DNA from: Rhodospirillaceae bacterium
GTDB lineage: Bacteria; Pseudomonadota; Alphaproteobacteria; Rhodospirillales; Rhodospirillaceae
DNA length: 64,000 nucleotides
NCBI GenBank assembly: GCA_029245025.1
Contig: JAQWQC010000028.1
Coordinates: 1 to 64,000 of the forward strand
Reading direction: 5' to 3'
Below the pieces are notes generated by a model, which saw only the letters and a list, made by a program, of their open reading frames with translations, was not told the DNA's origin and did no database searches. Below are positions 1-9,149 of the stretch, piece after piece. Numbering within the stretch: position 1 is the stretch's first letter; each line of letters begins with the position of its first letter. Made by a program: the position numbers and the translations under genes.

Positions 1-301
1 GAATAAAAACCCGGCTTCCACATTGAAGCTGGGTCATGCCCGTGCGTCGGCAATGTTAGCAGCCGCTGAAGCCGGCTTGCCAGTCGCTGAGTACACGCCT
101 AATGCGGTAAAGAAATCGGTCGTTGGGGCGGGGCATGCGGATAAGCAGCAGGTCGAGGCAATGGTTCGAATGTTGTTGCCAGGGCACGCGCCTGGTTCAC
201 CAGATGCAGCTGATGCCTTGGGTGTTGCTATTTGCCATGCTCATCATCGCGTTTCCAATGATCGATTGAGTAGGGCGATAGCTGGGGGGAAATCCCGATG
301 A
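1..301 (+). CDS. ruvC: Holliday junction endonuclease RuvC (5' end outside window)
   Basis: C-terminal 99 codons of RuvC, the nuclease that cuts Holliday junctions with RuvAB. The frame is open from base 2 and starts inside the family motif [12 protein letters not shown], so the real start lies upstream of the window. The segment [15 protein letters not shown] near the end carries the paired acidic catalytic residues of the RNase-H-like fold. The stop TGA (299-301) overlaps the ruvA ATG as ATGA, which indicates translational coupling in a ruvCAB operon. Confidence 0.95.
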   Translation, partial: NKNPASTLKLGHARASAMLAAAEAGLPVAEYTPNAVKKSVVGAGHADKQQVEAMVRMLLPGHAPGSPDAADALGVAICHAHHRVSNDRLSRAIAGGKSR

Positions 302-933
302 TTGCCACGCTTAAAGGTCTAGTTGATAGTGTTGGAGATGATTGGGCAGTCATCGATGTCGCTGGAGTTGGCTATCATGTGTTTTGTTCCGCACGCACAC
401 TTTCTGCCCTGCCAGGTGTCGGGGAAGCGGTCAGCCTCTCCATAGAAACGCATGTCCGGGAAGACCATATTCATTTATATGGGTTTGGATCAGTAGCGGA
501 AAAGGATGCGTTCCAATTCGTCACAAAAGTACAAGGTGTGGGGACCAAAGTTGCGTTGGCAATATTGTCGATCCTTAGTCCTGATCAAATGGCCCAAGCA
601 ATCGCGGCGCAAGACAAACCAGCGTTTACCCGAGCGACCGGTGTTGGACCTAAATTGGCATCGCGAATTGTCACAGAATTAAAAGACAAAGTGAGCAGTA
701 TTGTGTTGGCACCTGCATTGTCTGAAGCGCCAACAGGAGAGAAAAGCGGCAGCGCGGCCGCTGATCCAGCAGCTGAGATGGCGGAAGATGCCGTTTCAGC
801 GCTTGTTAACCTCGGCTTTGGGCGTGCAGACGCTTTTGGTGCGGTGAGCCGCGCTCTGCAAAAGGGGGGCGGTTCTCTAAGTCTTGATGAGTTAATTCGC
901 GACGGACTGAAGGATCTTTCGAGCGATGGCTGA
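298..933 (+). CDS. ruvA: Holliday junction branch migration protein RuvA
   Basis: RuvA binds four-way junctions and loads the RuvB motor. The 211 residues are normal for the family. An N-terminal OB-fold (about 1-64, starting MIATLKG) is followed by helix-hairpin-helix DNA-binding segments ([11 protein letters not shown] and [15 protein letters not shown]). An acidic, Ala-rich linker then leads to the C-terminal RuvB-contacting domain (about 160-205, [12 protein letters not shown]). It overlaps ruvC by 4 bases and ruvB by 8 bases, so it sits inside one transcript. Confidence 0.97.
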   Translation: MIATLKGLVDSVGDDWAVIDVAGVGYHVFCSARTLSALPGVGEAVSLSIETHVREDHIHLYGFGSVAEKDAFQFVTKVQGVGTKVALAILSILSPDQMAQAIAAQDKPAFTRATGVGPKLASRIVTELKDKVSSIVLAPALSEAPTGEKSGSAAADPAAEMAEDAVSALVNLGFGRADAFGAVSRALQKGGGSLSLDELIRDGLKDLSSDG

Positions 934-1960
934 AGATCGGATTGTCTCGGGTGATGCTCAAGTTGAAGATGCGGATGCAAAGCTGCGCCCGCAAAGATTG
1001 ACCGATTTTATTGGCCAACAGCAATTGTGCGAAAACCTTGGCGTCTTTATTTCAGCGGCGTCAGGTCGCAGTGAACCCCTTGACCATGTTTTGCTTCATG
1101 GTCCGCCGGGCTTAGGTAAAACGACATTGGCACAAATTGTGTCGCGAGAGTTAGGCGTTGGTTTTCGCGCGACATCGGGACCAATGATTGCCAAAGCGGG
1201 TGACTTGGCTGCAATTCTGACGAACCTTGAGGCGAGGGACGTTTTATTTATTGACGAAATTCATCGCCTCAATCCGGCCATAGAAGAAGTGTTGTATCCA
1301 GCGATGGAAGACTTTCAGCTGGATCTTATTATCGGAGAAGGTCCGGCAGCTCGCTCGGTCCGAATTGAGTTGCAGCCGTTTACGCTTGTTGGCGCGACAA
1401 CACGGTCAGGCTTATTGACGACACCGCTTCGAGACCGGTTTGGGATTCCGTTGAGGCTTGAGTTTTATAAGCCGACGGAGTTGGTGAGTATTGTGGAGCG
1501 CGGTGCAACCATAATGGGTTTTGACTTGGCTCCAGATGGCGCCTTGGAAGTTGCCAAGCGGTCACGAGGCACACCGCGGATCGCTGGCCGGTTGCTGCGG
1601 CGTGTTCGCGACTTTGCTGCTGTTGATGAAATTAAAACCGTTGATGCCAAGGCGGCGGATGCAGCGCTGCAACGGTTGGATGTTGACGCGCTTGGCCTCG
1701 ATGCGATGGACCGACGTTATCTTACCTGTATTGCAGAGTACTATGGTGGCGGTCCAGTGGGTGTCGATACGCTGTCGGCGGCACTAGCCGAAGAGCGCGA
1801 CACGCTTGAAGACGTTGTCGAGCCGTTCCTTATCCAACAGGGGTTGTTGCAGCGGACACCGCGAGGTCGGGTGCTTGCGGACAGTGGCTATCGTCATATC
1901 GGGTTAACCGTTCCGCAACGCGACCAGGCGCAATTTGATATGCTTGGTGACGACTCGTGA
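926..1960 (+). CDS. ruvB: Holliday junction branch migration ATPase RuvB
   Basis: RuvB is the hexameric AAA+ motor that drives branch migration with RuvA. The 344-residue protein has Walker A ([11 protein letters not shown]), Walker B (LFIDEIHR), sensor 1 (GATTRSGLL) and the arginine-containing segment RDRFG. A C-terminal winged-helix domain ends in [15 protein letters not shown]. Length and motifs are canonical. It overlaps ruvA by 8 bases and the next gene (ybgC) by 4 bases. Confidence 0.98.
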   Translation: MAEDRIVSGDAQVEDADAKLRPQRLTDFIGQQQLCENLGVFISAASGRSEPLDHVLLHGPPGLGKTTLAQIVSRELGVGFRATSGPMIAKAGDLAAILTNLEARDVLFIDEIHRLNPAIEEVLYPAMEDFQLDLIIGEGPAARSVRIELQPFTLVGATTRSGLLTTPLRDRFGIPLRLEFYKPTELVSIVERGATIMGFDLAPDGALEVAKRSRGTPRIAGRLLRRVRDFAAVDEIKTVDAKAADAALQRLDVDALGLDAMDRRYLTCIAEYYGGGPVGVDTLSAALAEERDTLEDVVEPFLIQQGLLQRTPRGRVLADSGYRHIGLTVPQRDQAQFDMLGDDS

Positions 1961-2427
1961 CAGCTAGTATTCCTCGTCCGACTGCGGGCGCCATGTACGG
2001 TGCTGTTCATCTCTATCCGCTGCGGGTGTACTACGAGGAAACCGATGCGGGACGGATGGTCTATCATGCGGCTTATCTAAAGTTTGCCGAAAGAGCGCGC
2101 ACCGAAATGATGCGTGTCAACGGATTAGATCATATCGAAATGATCGAGAAATTTGGATTGGTCTTTGCCGTTCATTCCGCAGAGATTCGATACCTGCAGC
2201 AAGCTAAATTAGAAGACGAGCTCATCGTTCAGACGTCTGTCGAGGCTTTGGGTGGGGCGTCGATGACGATGGATCAGCGTATTAACTTGGTTGGTGATGA
2301 TGGGATCGGTGCAGCTATATCCAAAATCGAAATTAAGTTGGTGATTGTAGATAAAGATGGCAAGCCTCAGCGTTTGCCAGCAAATATAAAAAATACATTT
2401 AAACGTATACGTAATGGGAAGGGTTAA
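1957..2427 (+). CDS. ybgC: Tol-Pal-associated acyl-CoA thioesterase YbgC
   Basis: A hot-dog-fold thioesterase of the 4HBT/YbgC family, almost always the first gene of tol-pal operons. The signature [19 protein letters not shown] contains the catalytic Asp. I use the GTG at 1957, which overlaps the ruvB stop as GTGA. An ATG at 1993 ([11 protein letters not shown]) is a good alternative and would give 144 residues, nearer the E. coli size. The gene ends 6 bases before tolQ. The physiological substrate is not shown by sequence; short-chain acyl-CoA or acyl-ACP is the family expectation. Confidence 0.92.
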   Translation: MTASIPRPTAGAMYGAVHLYPLRVYYEETDAGRMVYHAAYLKFAERARTEMMRVNGLDHIEMIEKFGLVFAVHSAEIRYLQQAKLEDELIVQTSVEALGGASMTMDQRINLVGDDGIGAAISKIEIKLVIVDKDGKPQRLPANIKNTFKRIRNGKG

Positions 2428-2433
2428 CGAGGA

Positions 2434-3159
2434 ATGGAAGTAGAATCAGTTGGCGCTCTCGGTGCCCTCACAACACATTCTGACTTTTCATTATGGGGTC
2501 TCTTTCTACAGGCAGACATAGTGGTCAAAGCAGTCATGCTATTTTTGGCTGCGGCGTCCCTGTGGAGTTGGGCTATAATCTTCGAAAAAGTTTTACGGCT
2601 GAGTTCGCTGACAAGGCGCGCAGAAAAGTTTGAAGAGAGATTCTGGTCCGGCAGTTCCCTAGAAGAACTGTACGAACGGGTTGGACCGCGCCCCCCGGAC
2701 CCTATGTCCTCTATTTTTGTGGCCGCTATGCGTGAATGGCGGCGATCTTCCTCAAAAAATAAAGATGGAAAGCCGGAAAATATGGCTGGGCTAGGTCAAC
2801 GCATAGACCGCGTCATGCGCATCAGCCTCGAGCGCGAGATGGATCAATTGCAAAGTCGTATGACGTTTTTGGCATCAACAGGGGCGGTGGCGCCATTTGT
2901 GGGATTGTTCGGTACGGTGTGGGGGATCATGAACACCTTCACGGCGATAGGAGCGTCAAGCGATACTAGTCTAGCCACAGTTGCGCCCGGGATAGCTGAA
3001 GCCTTATTCGCGACAGCGCTTGGTCTTGTGGCAGCTATTCCTGCGGTTATTGCCTTCAACTCAATTTCGTCGGACATGAACCGTTATGGCCTTCGGTTGG
3101 AAAACTTCGCCGGAGAATTTGGAGCGATATTGTCACGCCAATTAGAAGAGCGGTCATAA
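2434..3159 (+). CDS. tolQ: Tol-Pal system proton channel subunit TolQ
   Basis: Inner-membrane TolQ (MotA/TolQ/ExbB family), which with TolR uses proton motive force to energise TolA during outer-membrane constriction at division. The 241 residues carry three hydrophobic segments: about 27-50, about 142-170 (including the family motif GAVAPFVGLFGTVWGIM) and about 184-206. A large cytoplasmic loop separates the first two. tolR follows after 3 bases. Confidence 0.97.
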   Translation: MEVESVGALGALTTHSDFSLWGLFLQADIVVKAVMLFLAAASLWSWAIIFEKVLRLSSLTRRAEKFEERFWSGSSLEELYERVGPRPPDPMSSIFVAAMREWRRSSSKNKDGKPENMAGLGQRIDRVMRISLEREMDQLQSRMTFLASTGAVAPFVGLFGTVWGIMNTFTAIGASSDTSLATVAPGIAEALFATALGLVAAIPAVIAFNSISSDMNRYGLRLENFAGEFGAILSRQLEERS

Positions 3160-3162
3160 ACC

Positions 3163-3603
3163 ATGGGTATGTTTGTGCAGCCTAATGCGGGCGGTGGCGG
3201 ATCACGTCGCAAACCCTATCGCCCCATGGCAGAAATCAACGTCACGCCAATGGTCGACGTTATGTTGGTTCTACTCGTTATATTTATTGTCGCAGCGCCG
3301 CTACTGACAACCGGAGTTGATGTTGATCTGCCGGAAGCCACAACGCCAAATCTGCCTCAGGATAATCAAGCCTTAACGGTCAATGTGAATGCTGATGGCG
3401 TGACTTTGCAAAATACGCCCGTCGAACTCGAAAACCTCGGTGCCCGCTTGAAAGCGGTAAGTGAGTCAAACCCAGATGTACGTATTTACGTCCGGGCAGA
3501 TAAGTCTCTAGCCTATGGTAGCGTTATGGATGTTATGTCTGAAATATATAAGGCCGGGTTACGCAATGCCGCGCTGGTGACAGACCCTCCCGCGAGGCGC
3601 TAG
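3163..3603 (+). CDS. tolR: Tol-Pal system protein TolR
   Basis: ExbD/TolR family protein of 146 residues. A Gly-rich cytoplasmic N-terminus is followed by INVTPMVDVMLVLLVIFIV, whose Asp in the single membrane helix is the proton-carrying residue of the family. A periplasmic domain ends the protein. The ATG at 3163 lies 3 bases after tolQ, and a second ATG at 3169 is equally possible. tolA follows 11 bases later. Confidence 0.96.
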   Translation: MGMFVQPNAGGGGSRRKPYRPMAEINVTPMVDVMLVLLVIFIVAAPLLTTGVDVDLPEATTPNLPQDNQALTVNVNADGVTLQNTPVELENLGARLKAVSESNPDVRIYVRADKSLAYGSVMDVMSEIYKAGLRNAALVTDPPARR

Positions 3604-3614
3604 GGCAGCCGCGC

Positions 3615-4418
3615 ATGGGCAAAAGCTTTCTTCTCTCGGCTCTGCTGCACAGCTTGGTTGTTATCTTTGCGTGGGTCGGCATGCCGATGTTCAAGCGCGA
3701 CATCAAAGATGCTGATGCGCCGATCGTTGTCGAATTAGTGGCTGTTACTGAAGTCACGGCTGCACCGCCGCCAAAACCTGAGCCTGAGCCAGAGCCAGCG
3801 GAACCAGAACCTGAGTTGGAACCCGAGCCCGAGCCAGCACCTGCGCCACCGCCGCCCGAGCCAGAGCGTCCTCCTCCAGCGCCCGAGCCAGTTCCTGCGC
3901 CGCCTCAGGACGTCGCTCAAGTGCCAGCGCCTCGCAAAGTCGCGGCGCCGCCAAGGAAACCTGAGCCCCCAAAGAAGGACTCTTTCGATCAGCTTGTCAG
4001 TTTAGTTAAGGACCTTGAGCAGGAGGTTTCTAAGCGGCCACCTCCCACTATTTCTGAGCCAACCGAACAGGAACCGGACGAAAGATTGAGAACGCTGCAA
4101 ACTGCGGACAGAGCAACGTTAAGCGAACGAGATGCGATTAAAGCGCACATTGAGAATTGTTGGCGCATCGATCCAGGTAAAGAGGGTATTCAAGACCTAA
4201 CTGTTGATATCCGTGTTTCCATTCAAAGAGACGGTAGTGTGCGTCAGGCAGTAATTGAGGATACGGGGCGTTATTTCTCAGAGCCGTCTTTTCGAACGTT
4301 TGCCGACAGTGCGCGCACGGCCGTGTTAAGTTGCAGTAACATCCCAATCTCGCCACAAAGATACGAGATTTTTAAGGAGATCGTATTTACCTTCACACCA
4401 CAAGGAAGGCTGAACTAA
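3615..4418 (+). CDS. tolA: Tol-Pal system envelope-spanning protein TolA
   Basis: TolA connects the TolQR motor in the inner membrane to TolB/Pal at the outer membrane. The layout is an N-terminal membrane anchor (about 5-24, with the SALLHSLVV-type TolA/TonB start), then a long Pro/Glu/Ala domain, then a globular C-terminal domain. The Pro/Glu stretch (about bases 3775-3970) is built of tandem Glu-Pro units, so it is low-complexity and prone to slippage. The C-terminal domain contains IENCWRIDPG, a typical TolA domain III motif. TonB is excluded by position and partners. Confidence 0.93.
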   Translation: MGKSFLLSALLHSLVVIFAWVGMPMFKRDIKDADAPIVVELVAVTEVTAAPPPKPEPEPEPAEPEPELEPEPEPAPAPPPPEPERPPPAPEPVPAPPQDVAQVPAPRKVAAPPRKPEPPKKDSFDQLVSLVKDLEQEVSKRPPPTISEPTEQEPDERLRTLQTADRATLSERDAIKAHIENCWRIDPGKEGIQDLTVDIRVSIQRDGSVRQAVIEDTGRYFSEPSFRTFADSARTAVLSCSNIPISPQRYEIFKEIVFTFTPQGRLN

Positions 4419-4450
4419 GTTGGATATGGTATCTTTTGCGATTGGAATGC

Positions 4451-4482
4451 CCCCGTGCTGTTGATTGAGTCGACAACCGGGG
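4451..4482 (+). repeat. Inverted repeat in the tolA-tolB spacer
   Basis: CCCCG (4451-4455) and GTTG (4460-4463) pair with the contiguous CAAC-CGGGG (4474-4482), leaving a four-base bulge and a ten-base loop. The stem ends just before the purine-rich tolB ribosome site (GGGGAGG, about 4485-4491). No T-run follows, so it is not a terminator. It could modulate tolB translation, but nothing else supports that. Confidence 0.35.
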
Positions 4483-4501
4483 TAGGGGAGGTCAGTTAAG
4501 C

Positions 4502-5827
4502 GTGCGTAATTCTTGGATAACGTTGTCGAGCACGGTATTCTTGCTCGTCTTGTCTCTAGGCGCGCAGGCGCAGGTTCAGATTGACATAACGCGTGGGCGC
4601 GTAGAACCCATGCCAATTGCTGTCGCGCATTTCCCGGGCAACGACGATGAGTCCATTCGCGTGGGGGGTGATGTCAGTTCTGTCATTTCAAATGATTTAG
4701 AGCGCTCTGGGCTTTTTCGACCAGTTGATCGCGATGCTTTTATTCAGGCTCTACCCTCTCTAGATGTTCAGCCACATTTTGCCGATTGGCGGGCATTGAA
4801 CGCGCAGGCTTTGGTTCAGGGAGAAATTGAAACCCAGCCCAACGGACAAATGCGTGTCGCATTTCGTCTATGGGACGTCTTTGGCGGCCAACAAATGATT
4901 GGTCAAGCGTATGTGACACAGCCAGAGAATTGGCGGCGTGTTGCCCATATCATCGCAGATGCAATCTATACACAGATCACGGGTGAAACGGGTTACTTTG
5001 ATACTCGCGTTGTCTATGTATCTGAAAGTGGCCCTGGTACGGCGCGCATTAAGCGTTTGGCAATAATGGACCAAGATGGGGCGGGTCATCGTTTTTTGAC
5101 CGATGGTTCTGCTCTTGTGCTCACGCCCAGGTTTTCGCCAACCGCCCAAGAAATCACTTATCTGTCCTATTTCCGCAATGTTCCGCGGGTCTACCTTTTT
5201 AATATTGATACGGGTCGCCAAGAGCTTCTTGGCGATTTTCCAGGCATGACATATGCGCCTCGGTTCTCGCCTGATGGCAACAAAGTGACTTTTTCTATGG
5301 CCGCTGACGGGAATTCTGAGATCTATGAAATGGATCTAAGGACCCGCAGGACCTTAAGGCTGACCAATCATCCGGCTATCGATACCTCGTCTTCTTATGC
5401 TCCCGACGGGCGGCAATTGACCTTCAACTCAGATCGCGGCGGCAGTCAGCAAATCTACGTGATGAATTCTGACGGATCAGATGCCCGGAGGATCAGTTTT
5501 GGAAATGGTCGCTATGCGACGCCGGTTTGGTCGCCAAGAGGCGATTTGATCGCCTTTACCCGTATTAGTAGAGGGACTTTCTATATTGGTGTGATGGAGC
5601 CGGATGGTAGTAATGAGCGATTATTAGCGCAGGGATTTCTTGTAGAGTCTCCCACCTGGGCCCCAAATGGCCGGGTTCTAATGTATTTTGCCCAATCGGC
5701 AACGCGGGCTGACGGGTCTGGCGGGCGGACCCGCCTATATTCGATCGATCTTACCGGATACAACCAAAGGGAGATGGTAACACCCGAGGATGCCTCGGAT
5801 CCGGCCTGGTCACCGCTGATTCCCTAG
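4502..5827 (+). CDS. tolB: Tol-Pal system periplasmic beta-propeller TolB
   Basis: Periplasmic TolB, which links TolA to the lipoprotein Pal. The 441 residues open with a Sec signal peptide (hydrophobic core about 8-20, cleavage after GAQAQ). Next comes the N-terminal TolB domain, then repeated propeller blades with motifs such as [27 protein letters not shown] and [16 protein letters not shown] start at 4502 is chosen because GGGGAGG lies about ten bases upstream and the signal peptide starts there. Confidence 0.97.
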   Translation: MRNSWITLSSTVFLLVLSLGAQAQVQIDITRGRVEPMPIAVAHFPGNDDESIRVGGDVSSVISNDLERSGLFRPVDRDAFIQALPSLDVQPHFADWRALNAQALVQGEIETQPNGQMRVAFRLWDVFGGQQMIGQAYVTQPENWRRVAHIIADAIYTQITGETGYFDTRVVYVSESGPGTARIKRLAIMDQDGAGHRFLTDGSALVLTPRFSPTAQEITYLSYFRNVPRVYLFNIDTGRQELLGDFPGMTYAPRFSPDGNKVTFSMAADGNSEIYEMDLRTRRTLRLTNHPAIDTSSSYAPDGRQLTFNSDRGGSQQIYVMNSDGSDARRISFGNGRYATPVWSPRGDLIAFTRISRGTFYIGVMEPDGSNERLLAQGFLVESPTWAPNGRVLMYFAQSATRADGSGGRTRLYSIDLTGYNQREMVTPEDASDPAWSPLIP

Positions 5828-5996
5828 GCAAATAGGGCTAAAAAAATTGAAACCAAACCCTTTGTCGCGTGTTTTTATTGCGAGAACGGCTAAGGGAATA
5901 CCTTGCGTCCCGCCATGCACCTGATAAAAGAGGTGCGGAAAATAGCCGTTTTGTGCATATTTAAGTCAGTCTTGTGACCGAAGGGGAATAAATAAA

Positions 5997-6491
5997 ATGA
6001 TGGTCCGTTTCACCACCGCCGTCGCCGCACTTGGTCTTTTAGCTGCCTGTGCAGGCAAAAAGGACGACATGAGTTCTGATATGTCCTCCAGTGAGCCGGC
6101 ACCTGTTGCGTCGTCTGCTCCGACTGGTCCAGCAATGGATTCAGCTGAATACTTCAATCAAGTGGTTGGTAATGGTGTGTATTTTGGTCTCGACGAATAC
6201 AACCTTAACGCCGCGGCTCAAGCGACACTTCGTGGACAGGCATCGTGGTTGGGTCAAAATCCCTCACAGTCCATTGTAGTCGAAGGACACTGTGACGAGC
6301 GCGGAACACGCGAATACAACCTTGGCCTCGGCGAGCGCCGCGCCAACGCCGTAAAGGATTACCTAATTTCCTTAGGTGTCGCGCCAAGTCGTGTGCGGAC
6401 AATCTCTTACGGTAAAGAACGCCCAGTATGTGTTGCGTCAAGCGATGACTGCTGGAGCCGGAACCGTCGCGGCGTTTCTGTCGTACAGTAA
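5997..6491 (+). CDS. pal: Peptidoglycan-associated lipoprotein Pal
   Basis: Outer-membrane lipoprotein that binds peptidoglycan and TolB. The 164 residues begin with a lipoprotein signal ending in the lipobox LAAC (mature N-terminal Cys at about residue 18). A short Ser/Asp-rich tether leads to an OmpA-like domain with VEGHCDERGTREYNLGLGERRA, the classic peptidoglycan-binding signature. AAGGGGAA precedes the start; ATG 5997 or the adjacent ATG 6000 could be used. Two hairpins follow the stop. Confidence 0.97.
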   Translation: MMVRFTTAVAALGLLAACAGKKDDMSSDMSSSEPAPVASSAPTGPAMDSAEYFNQVVGNGVYFGLDEYNLNAAAQATLRGQASWLGQNPSQSIVVEGHCDERGTREYNLGLGERRANAVKDYLISLGVAPSRVRTISYGKERPVCVASSDDCWSRNRRGVSVVQ

Positions 6492-6500
6492 ATTCTGGTT

Positions 6501-6575
6501 GAAAGCCTCTGAGTGGCTTTCGATTTTGGGTATTAAAACGGCGGCGCTCTCCTTTTTAGGTGCCGCCGTTTGCCC
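6501..6575 (+). terminator. Tandem hairpins after pal, second one terminator-like
   Basis: The first hairpin is GAAAGCC (6501-6507) pairing with GGCTTTC (6515-6521) across a 7-base loop. The second, stronger one is AAACGGCGGC (6536-6545) with GCCGCCGTTT (6562-6571), a 10-bp perfect stem whose 3' arm ends in T. It probably ends or attenuates the tol-pal message before cpoB. The T-tract is short, so termination may be partial. Confidence 0.6.
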
Positions 6576-6632
6576 TATTTCTGCCGTGCGTCCACGGTAA
6601 TTCGCGTGCCTCACAAGGTAAGCTGTTGCGCC

Positions 6633-7904
6633 ATGATCCTTAATATTTTTCAGTTGTTGAAACTTTTTTTAGGGCGGGTATCGACTGTCTTCCTCTTGCT
6701 TGTCCCCATGTCCTATGCGGTTGCGCAAACTCCGCTTGATATGAAGGTTATGAGCGAACGCCTTGGTCAGCTTGAGCGTCAACTTCAAGGTCTTCAGGCC
6801 TTGCCGTCAAATAACATCCAAACGCCATCTGCGCCCGCCGATACGGGTTCGGTCGAACTAACTATCCCCACTGATATCGCGAGCCGAATTCAATTGAGGG
6901 TTCAGCAACTTGAACGCTTGGTTGAGACTTTAACCGGCCAAGTCGAAGAGACCCGCTTCGAAGTCACACGAATGCGTGCCGAATTGCAGCAGATGTCGAA
7001 TGACGTATCTTATCGATTGGCTGTGTTAGAGCAGGCGGCGGGTGTGTCATCTGCTTTGGCTGTCCCCGCAGAACAAACCGGCTTAACAGATTCACAACCT
7101 GAGCCCGCTGTTTTAACGCCAGTGGCTCAGGCCCAACCGCGTGTATCTCAAGCCACCAGATTAGCTCCAGACCTGGATATGCCGATGTCGGCACCTGTGC
7201 AGCCTCAGCCGCAAACACTGGCACCAGGTGTGCCGGCGAGTGTGACGATAGATGTTGCTCCTGGGTCAGTTCTGACAGCGCCAGGACAGCCTGGTCCTGT
7301 TAATCAGGGCAATACATTTGGTGTTCTTCGCACAGACGCGGACGGCGCAGCTTTACCTCCGGCGCCTGGGTCGCAAATGTCGCCAGCCCCACCTTCGCCT
7401 CTAGCACTTCCTGGCGCGCCCCCGAATATTAAGGCAGCGCCTACCCCGGGTCCCGTGGCAACTGCGCGAATTAAAACGGCTCCCGATACGACAACAAAAT
7501 TTACGTCGTTACCTGTTGGGTCCCCCAAAGAACAGTATGACTACGCTTTCAATATTCTGCGTCAGGCCGACTATGCTCGCGCCGAGAGAGCATTGCGCCT
7601 TTTCCTAGAAGCAAACGGTGCGGATGATCTGGCTGGAAACGCTCAGTATTGGCTCGGCGAAACGTACTATGTGCGCGGCGATTTTGAGCAAGCCGCTGTT
7701 GAGTTTTTGTCCGGTTATCAAACTTATCCAAGCAGCACGAAGGGACCAGATAACCTTTTGAAGTTAGGCCTGTCGATGGCCCGTCTTGGTCAAATAGATG
7801 GCGCTTGCACGGCGCTAACACGTCTCGCGACGGAGTACCCGACGGCGAACGATACAATCCGGCGTCGTGCTCAAACGGAGCGAGCACGTCTTAAGTGCGC
7901 CTAG
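6633..7904 (+). CDS. cpoB: Cell division coordinator CpoB (YbgF), TPR protein
   Basis: Periplasmic CpoB/YbgF, last gene of the tol-pal cluster, which ties peptidoglycan synthesis to Tol-Pal constriction. An upstream in-frame ATG at 6570 lies inside the terminator stem. ATG 6633 is preferred because a signal peptide starts there (hydrophobic core FLLLVPMSYAVAQ), giving 423 residues. A coiled-coil (about 25-130, LGQLERQLQGLQ, RVQQLERLVETLTGQVEETR) is followed by a long Pro/Ala/Gln linker. C-terminal TPR-like repeats (YAFNILRQADYARAERAL onward) end the protein. The linker makes it longer than the E. coli protein. Confidence 0.92.
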   Translation: MILNIFQLLKLFLGRVSTVFLLLVPMSYAVAQTPLDMKVMSERLGQLERQLQGLQALPSNNIQTPSAPADTGSVELTIPTDIASRIQLRVQQLERLVETLTGQVEETRFEVTRMRAELQQMSNDVSYRLAVLEQAAGVSSALAVPAEQTGLTDSQPEPAVLTPVAQAQPRVSQATRLAPDLDMPMSAPVQPQPQTLAPGVPASVTIDVAPGSVLTAPGQPGPVNQGNTFGVLRTDADGAALPPAPGSQMSPAPPSPLALPGAPPNIKAAPTPGPVATARIKTAPDTTTKFTSLPVGSPKEQYDYAFNILRQADYARAERALRLFLEANGADDLAGNAQYWLGETYYVRGDFEQAAVEFLSGYQTYPSSTKGPDNLLKLGLSMARLGQIDGACTALTRLATEYPTANDTIRRRAQTERARLKCA

Positions 7905-7907
7905 CTA

Positions 7908-8945
7908 ATGCCTTCTGTAATCGCAGAGCCAGATAGTCCAAACACTGGGTCGCCTATTTCTTCAGGCTCCTTTGCGGCTTTAATGGATGACCTTGGTTCC
8001 TTCAAACATGGTTCGCGTATAGCCATCGCGGTGTCTGGCGGGCCCGACAGTATGGCTTTGTGTCATTTGGCCAAGGCTTGGGCCAACATTAGAGGTATGA
8101 GTATCGTCGGCTTGACCGTTGACCATCGCCTGCGTCCGGAGGCGCAGGTGGAAGCTAAACAGGTTTCGATGTGGCTTGCTGATCTCGGGATGCTGCATGA
8201 GACCCTAATTTGGGAGCAGGGCGAGGAAATAAAGAGCCTTGAACGAAGCACGCAATCAGCTGCGCGAGACGCACGGTTTAGCCTCTTGTTTGAGTGGTGT
8301 CAGACAAACAACATCGACGCATTGATGACGGCGCACCATGCTGATGACCAGGCAGAGACCTTTTTGTACAGATTGGTCCGGGGGTCAGGTGTTGATGGTC
8401 TTGCCGCGATCGCGCCTGAATCGATCAGAAGTGACGTACGCATCTTGCGACCACTCTTAAGAGTCCCGAAGACAGACCTCGTTGCGACATGCGAAGAGAA
8501 ATGTCAGGATTGGATAGAAGATCCAAGCAACACCAGCGATGCTTCTACCCGTGTTCGACTTCGCAAAATCATGGCGGTTCTAGAGCAAGAAGGGCTGAGC
8601 CGTGATCGGCTCCTCAAGACCGTTGATCACATGGCACGGGCTAAATGCGCCATTGATTCCGCCGTTGATGACTTGCTTAATGACGCGTCGCGCCAAAACG
8701 ACGTTGGAGAAATAAGCCTTGATATATCAGCTGTAGTGGCTGCACCAGAAGAGGTAGGGCTACGCTGCTTGGCACGCTGTTTGAGTTGTGTCTCTGGCGC
8801 TGAATATCCGCCGCGGTTTGAAAGTTTACTGGGTGTATACTCTGCGATAACCGACGGAAATTGGTCAGATCGAACTTTACATGGCTGTCAGCTCAGGATG
8901 AAAGAAACACAATTAAAAGTGTCTGTTGAGCAACGGAAACCTTGA
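7908..8945 (+). CDS. tilS: tRNA(Ile)-lysidine synthase TilS
   Basis: Modifies the wobble C of tRNA-Ile(CAU) to lysidine using ATP and lysine. The PP-loop motif SGGPDSMAL lies at about residues 44-52, followed by the family segments LTVDHRLRPEA and TAHHADDQAETFLYRL. The 345-residue length is typical of short alphaproteobacterial TilS without the full C-terminal domain. It starts 3 bases after cpoB, and the order cpoB-tilS-ftsH is usual in this class. Confidence 0.93.
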   Translation: MPSVIAEPDSPNTGSPISSGSFAALMDDLGSFKHGSRIAIAVSGGPDSMALCHLAKAWANIRGMSIVGLTVDHRLRPEAQVEAKQVSMWLADLGMLHETLIWEQGEEIKSLERSTQSAARDARFSLLFEWCQTNNIDALMTAHHADDQAETFLYRLVRGSGVDGLAAIAPESIRSDVRILRPLLRVPKTDLVATCEEKCQDWIEDPSNTSDASTRVRLRKIMAVLEQEGLSRDRLLKTVDHMARAKCAIDSAVDDLLNDASRQNDVGEISLDISAVVAAPEEVGLRCLARCLSCVSGAEYPPRFESLLGVYSAITDGNWSDRTLHGCQLRMKETQLKVSVEQRKP

Positions 8946-9036
8946 AATACCGCGGGTTTTTGATGAATCTGAATTAAGTGATTTAAATTTACTACACCGC
9001 GCGGGCGATTAGGGCGGTTAAGAATGTTTATGTTGG

Positions 9037-9064
9037 CTTGCGTTATTGGGTGCGCGCCCTATTT
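9037..9064 (+). promoter_or_regulatory. Candidate RpoH (sigma-32) promoter upstream of ftsH
   Basis: CTTG at 9037-9040 is followed, after exactly 17 bases, by CCTATTT at 9058-9064. This matches the alphaproteobacterial heat-shock consensus described for Agrobacterium-type genes (CTTG, 17-18 bases, CYTATNT). It lies about 85 bases before the ftsH start in a 204-base gap, and ftsH is a known RpoH target in many proteobacteria. Function is inferred from sequence only. Confidence 0.55.
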
Positions 9065-9149
9065 AATTAATACATAAAGACGCGTAAGTGCTAGGTGAAG
9101 TGCGGATTGTAGGAACTCACCGGCATTTGGAAAGAATAAGGGATCAGGT

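Noticed and set aside
3775-3970. Tandem repeat in tolA as a CRISPR-like or phase-variable array
   Set aside because: It is the Glu-Pro domain typical of TolA/TonB proteins; repeat units are two codons and vary, with no frame damage.
6570-6632. Longer CpoB start at 6570
   Set aside because: It lies inside the terminator stem after pal; the signal peptide begins at 6633.
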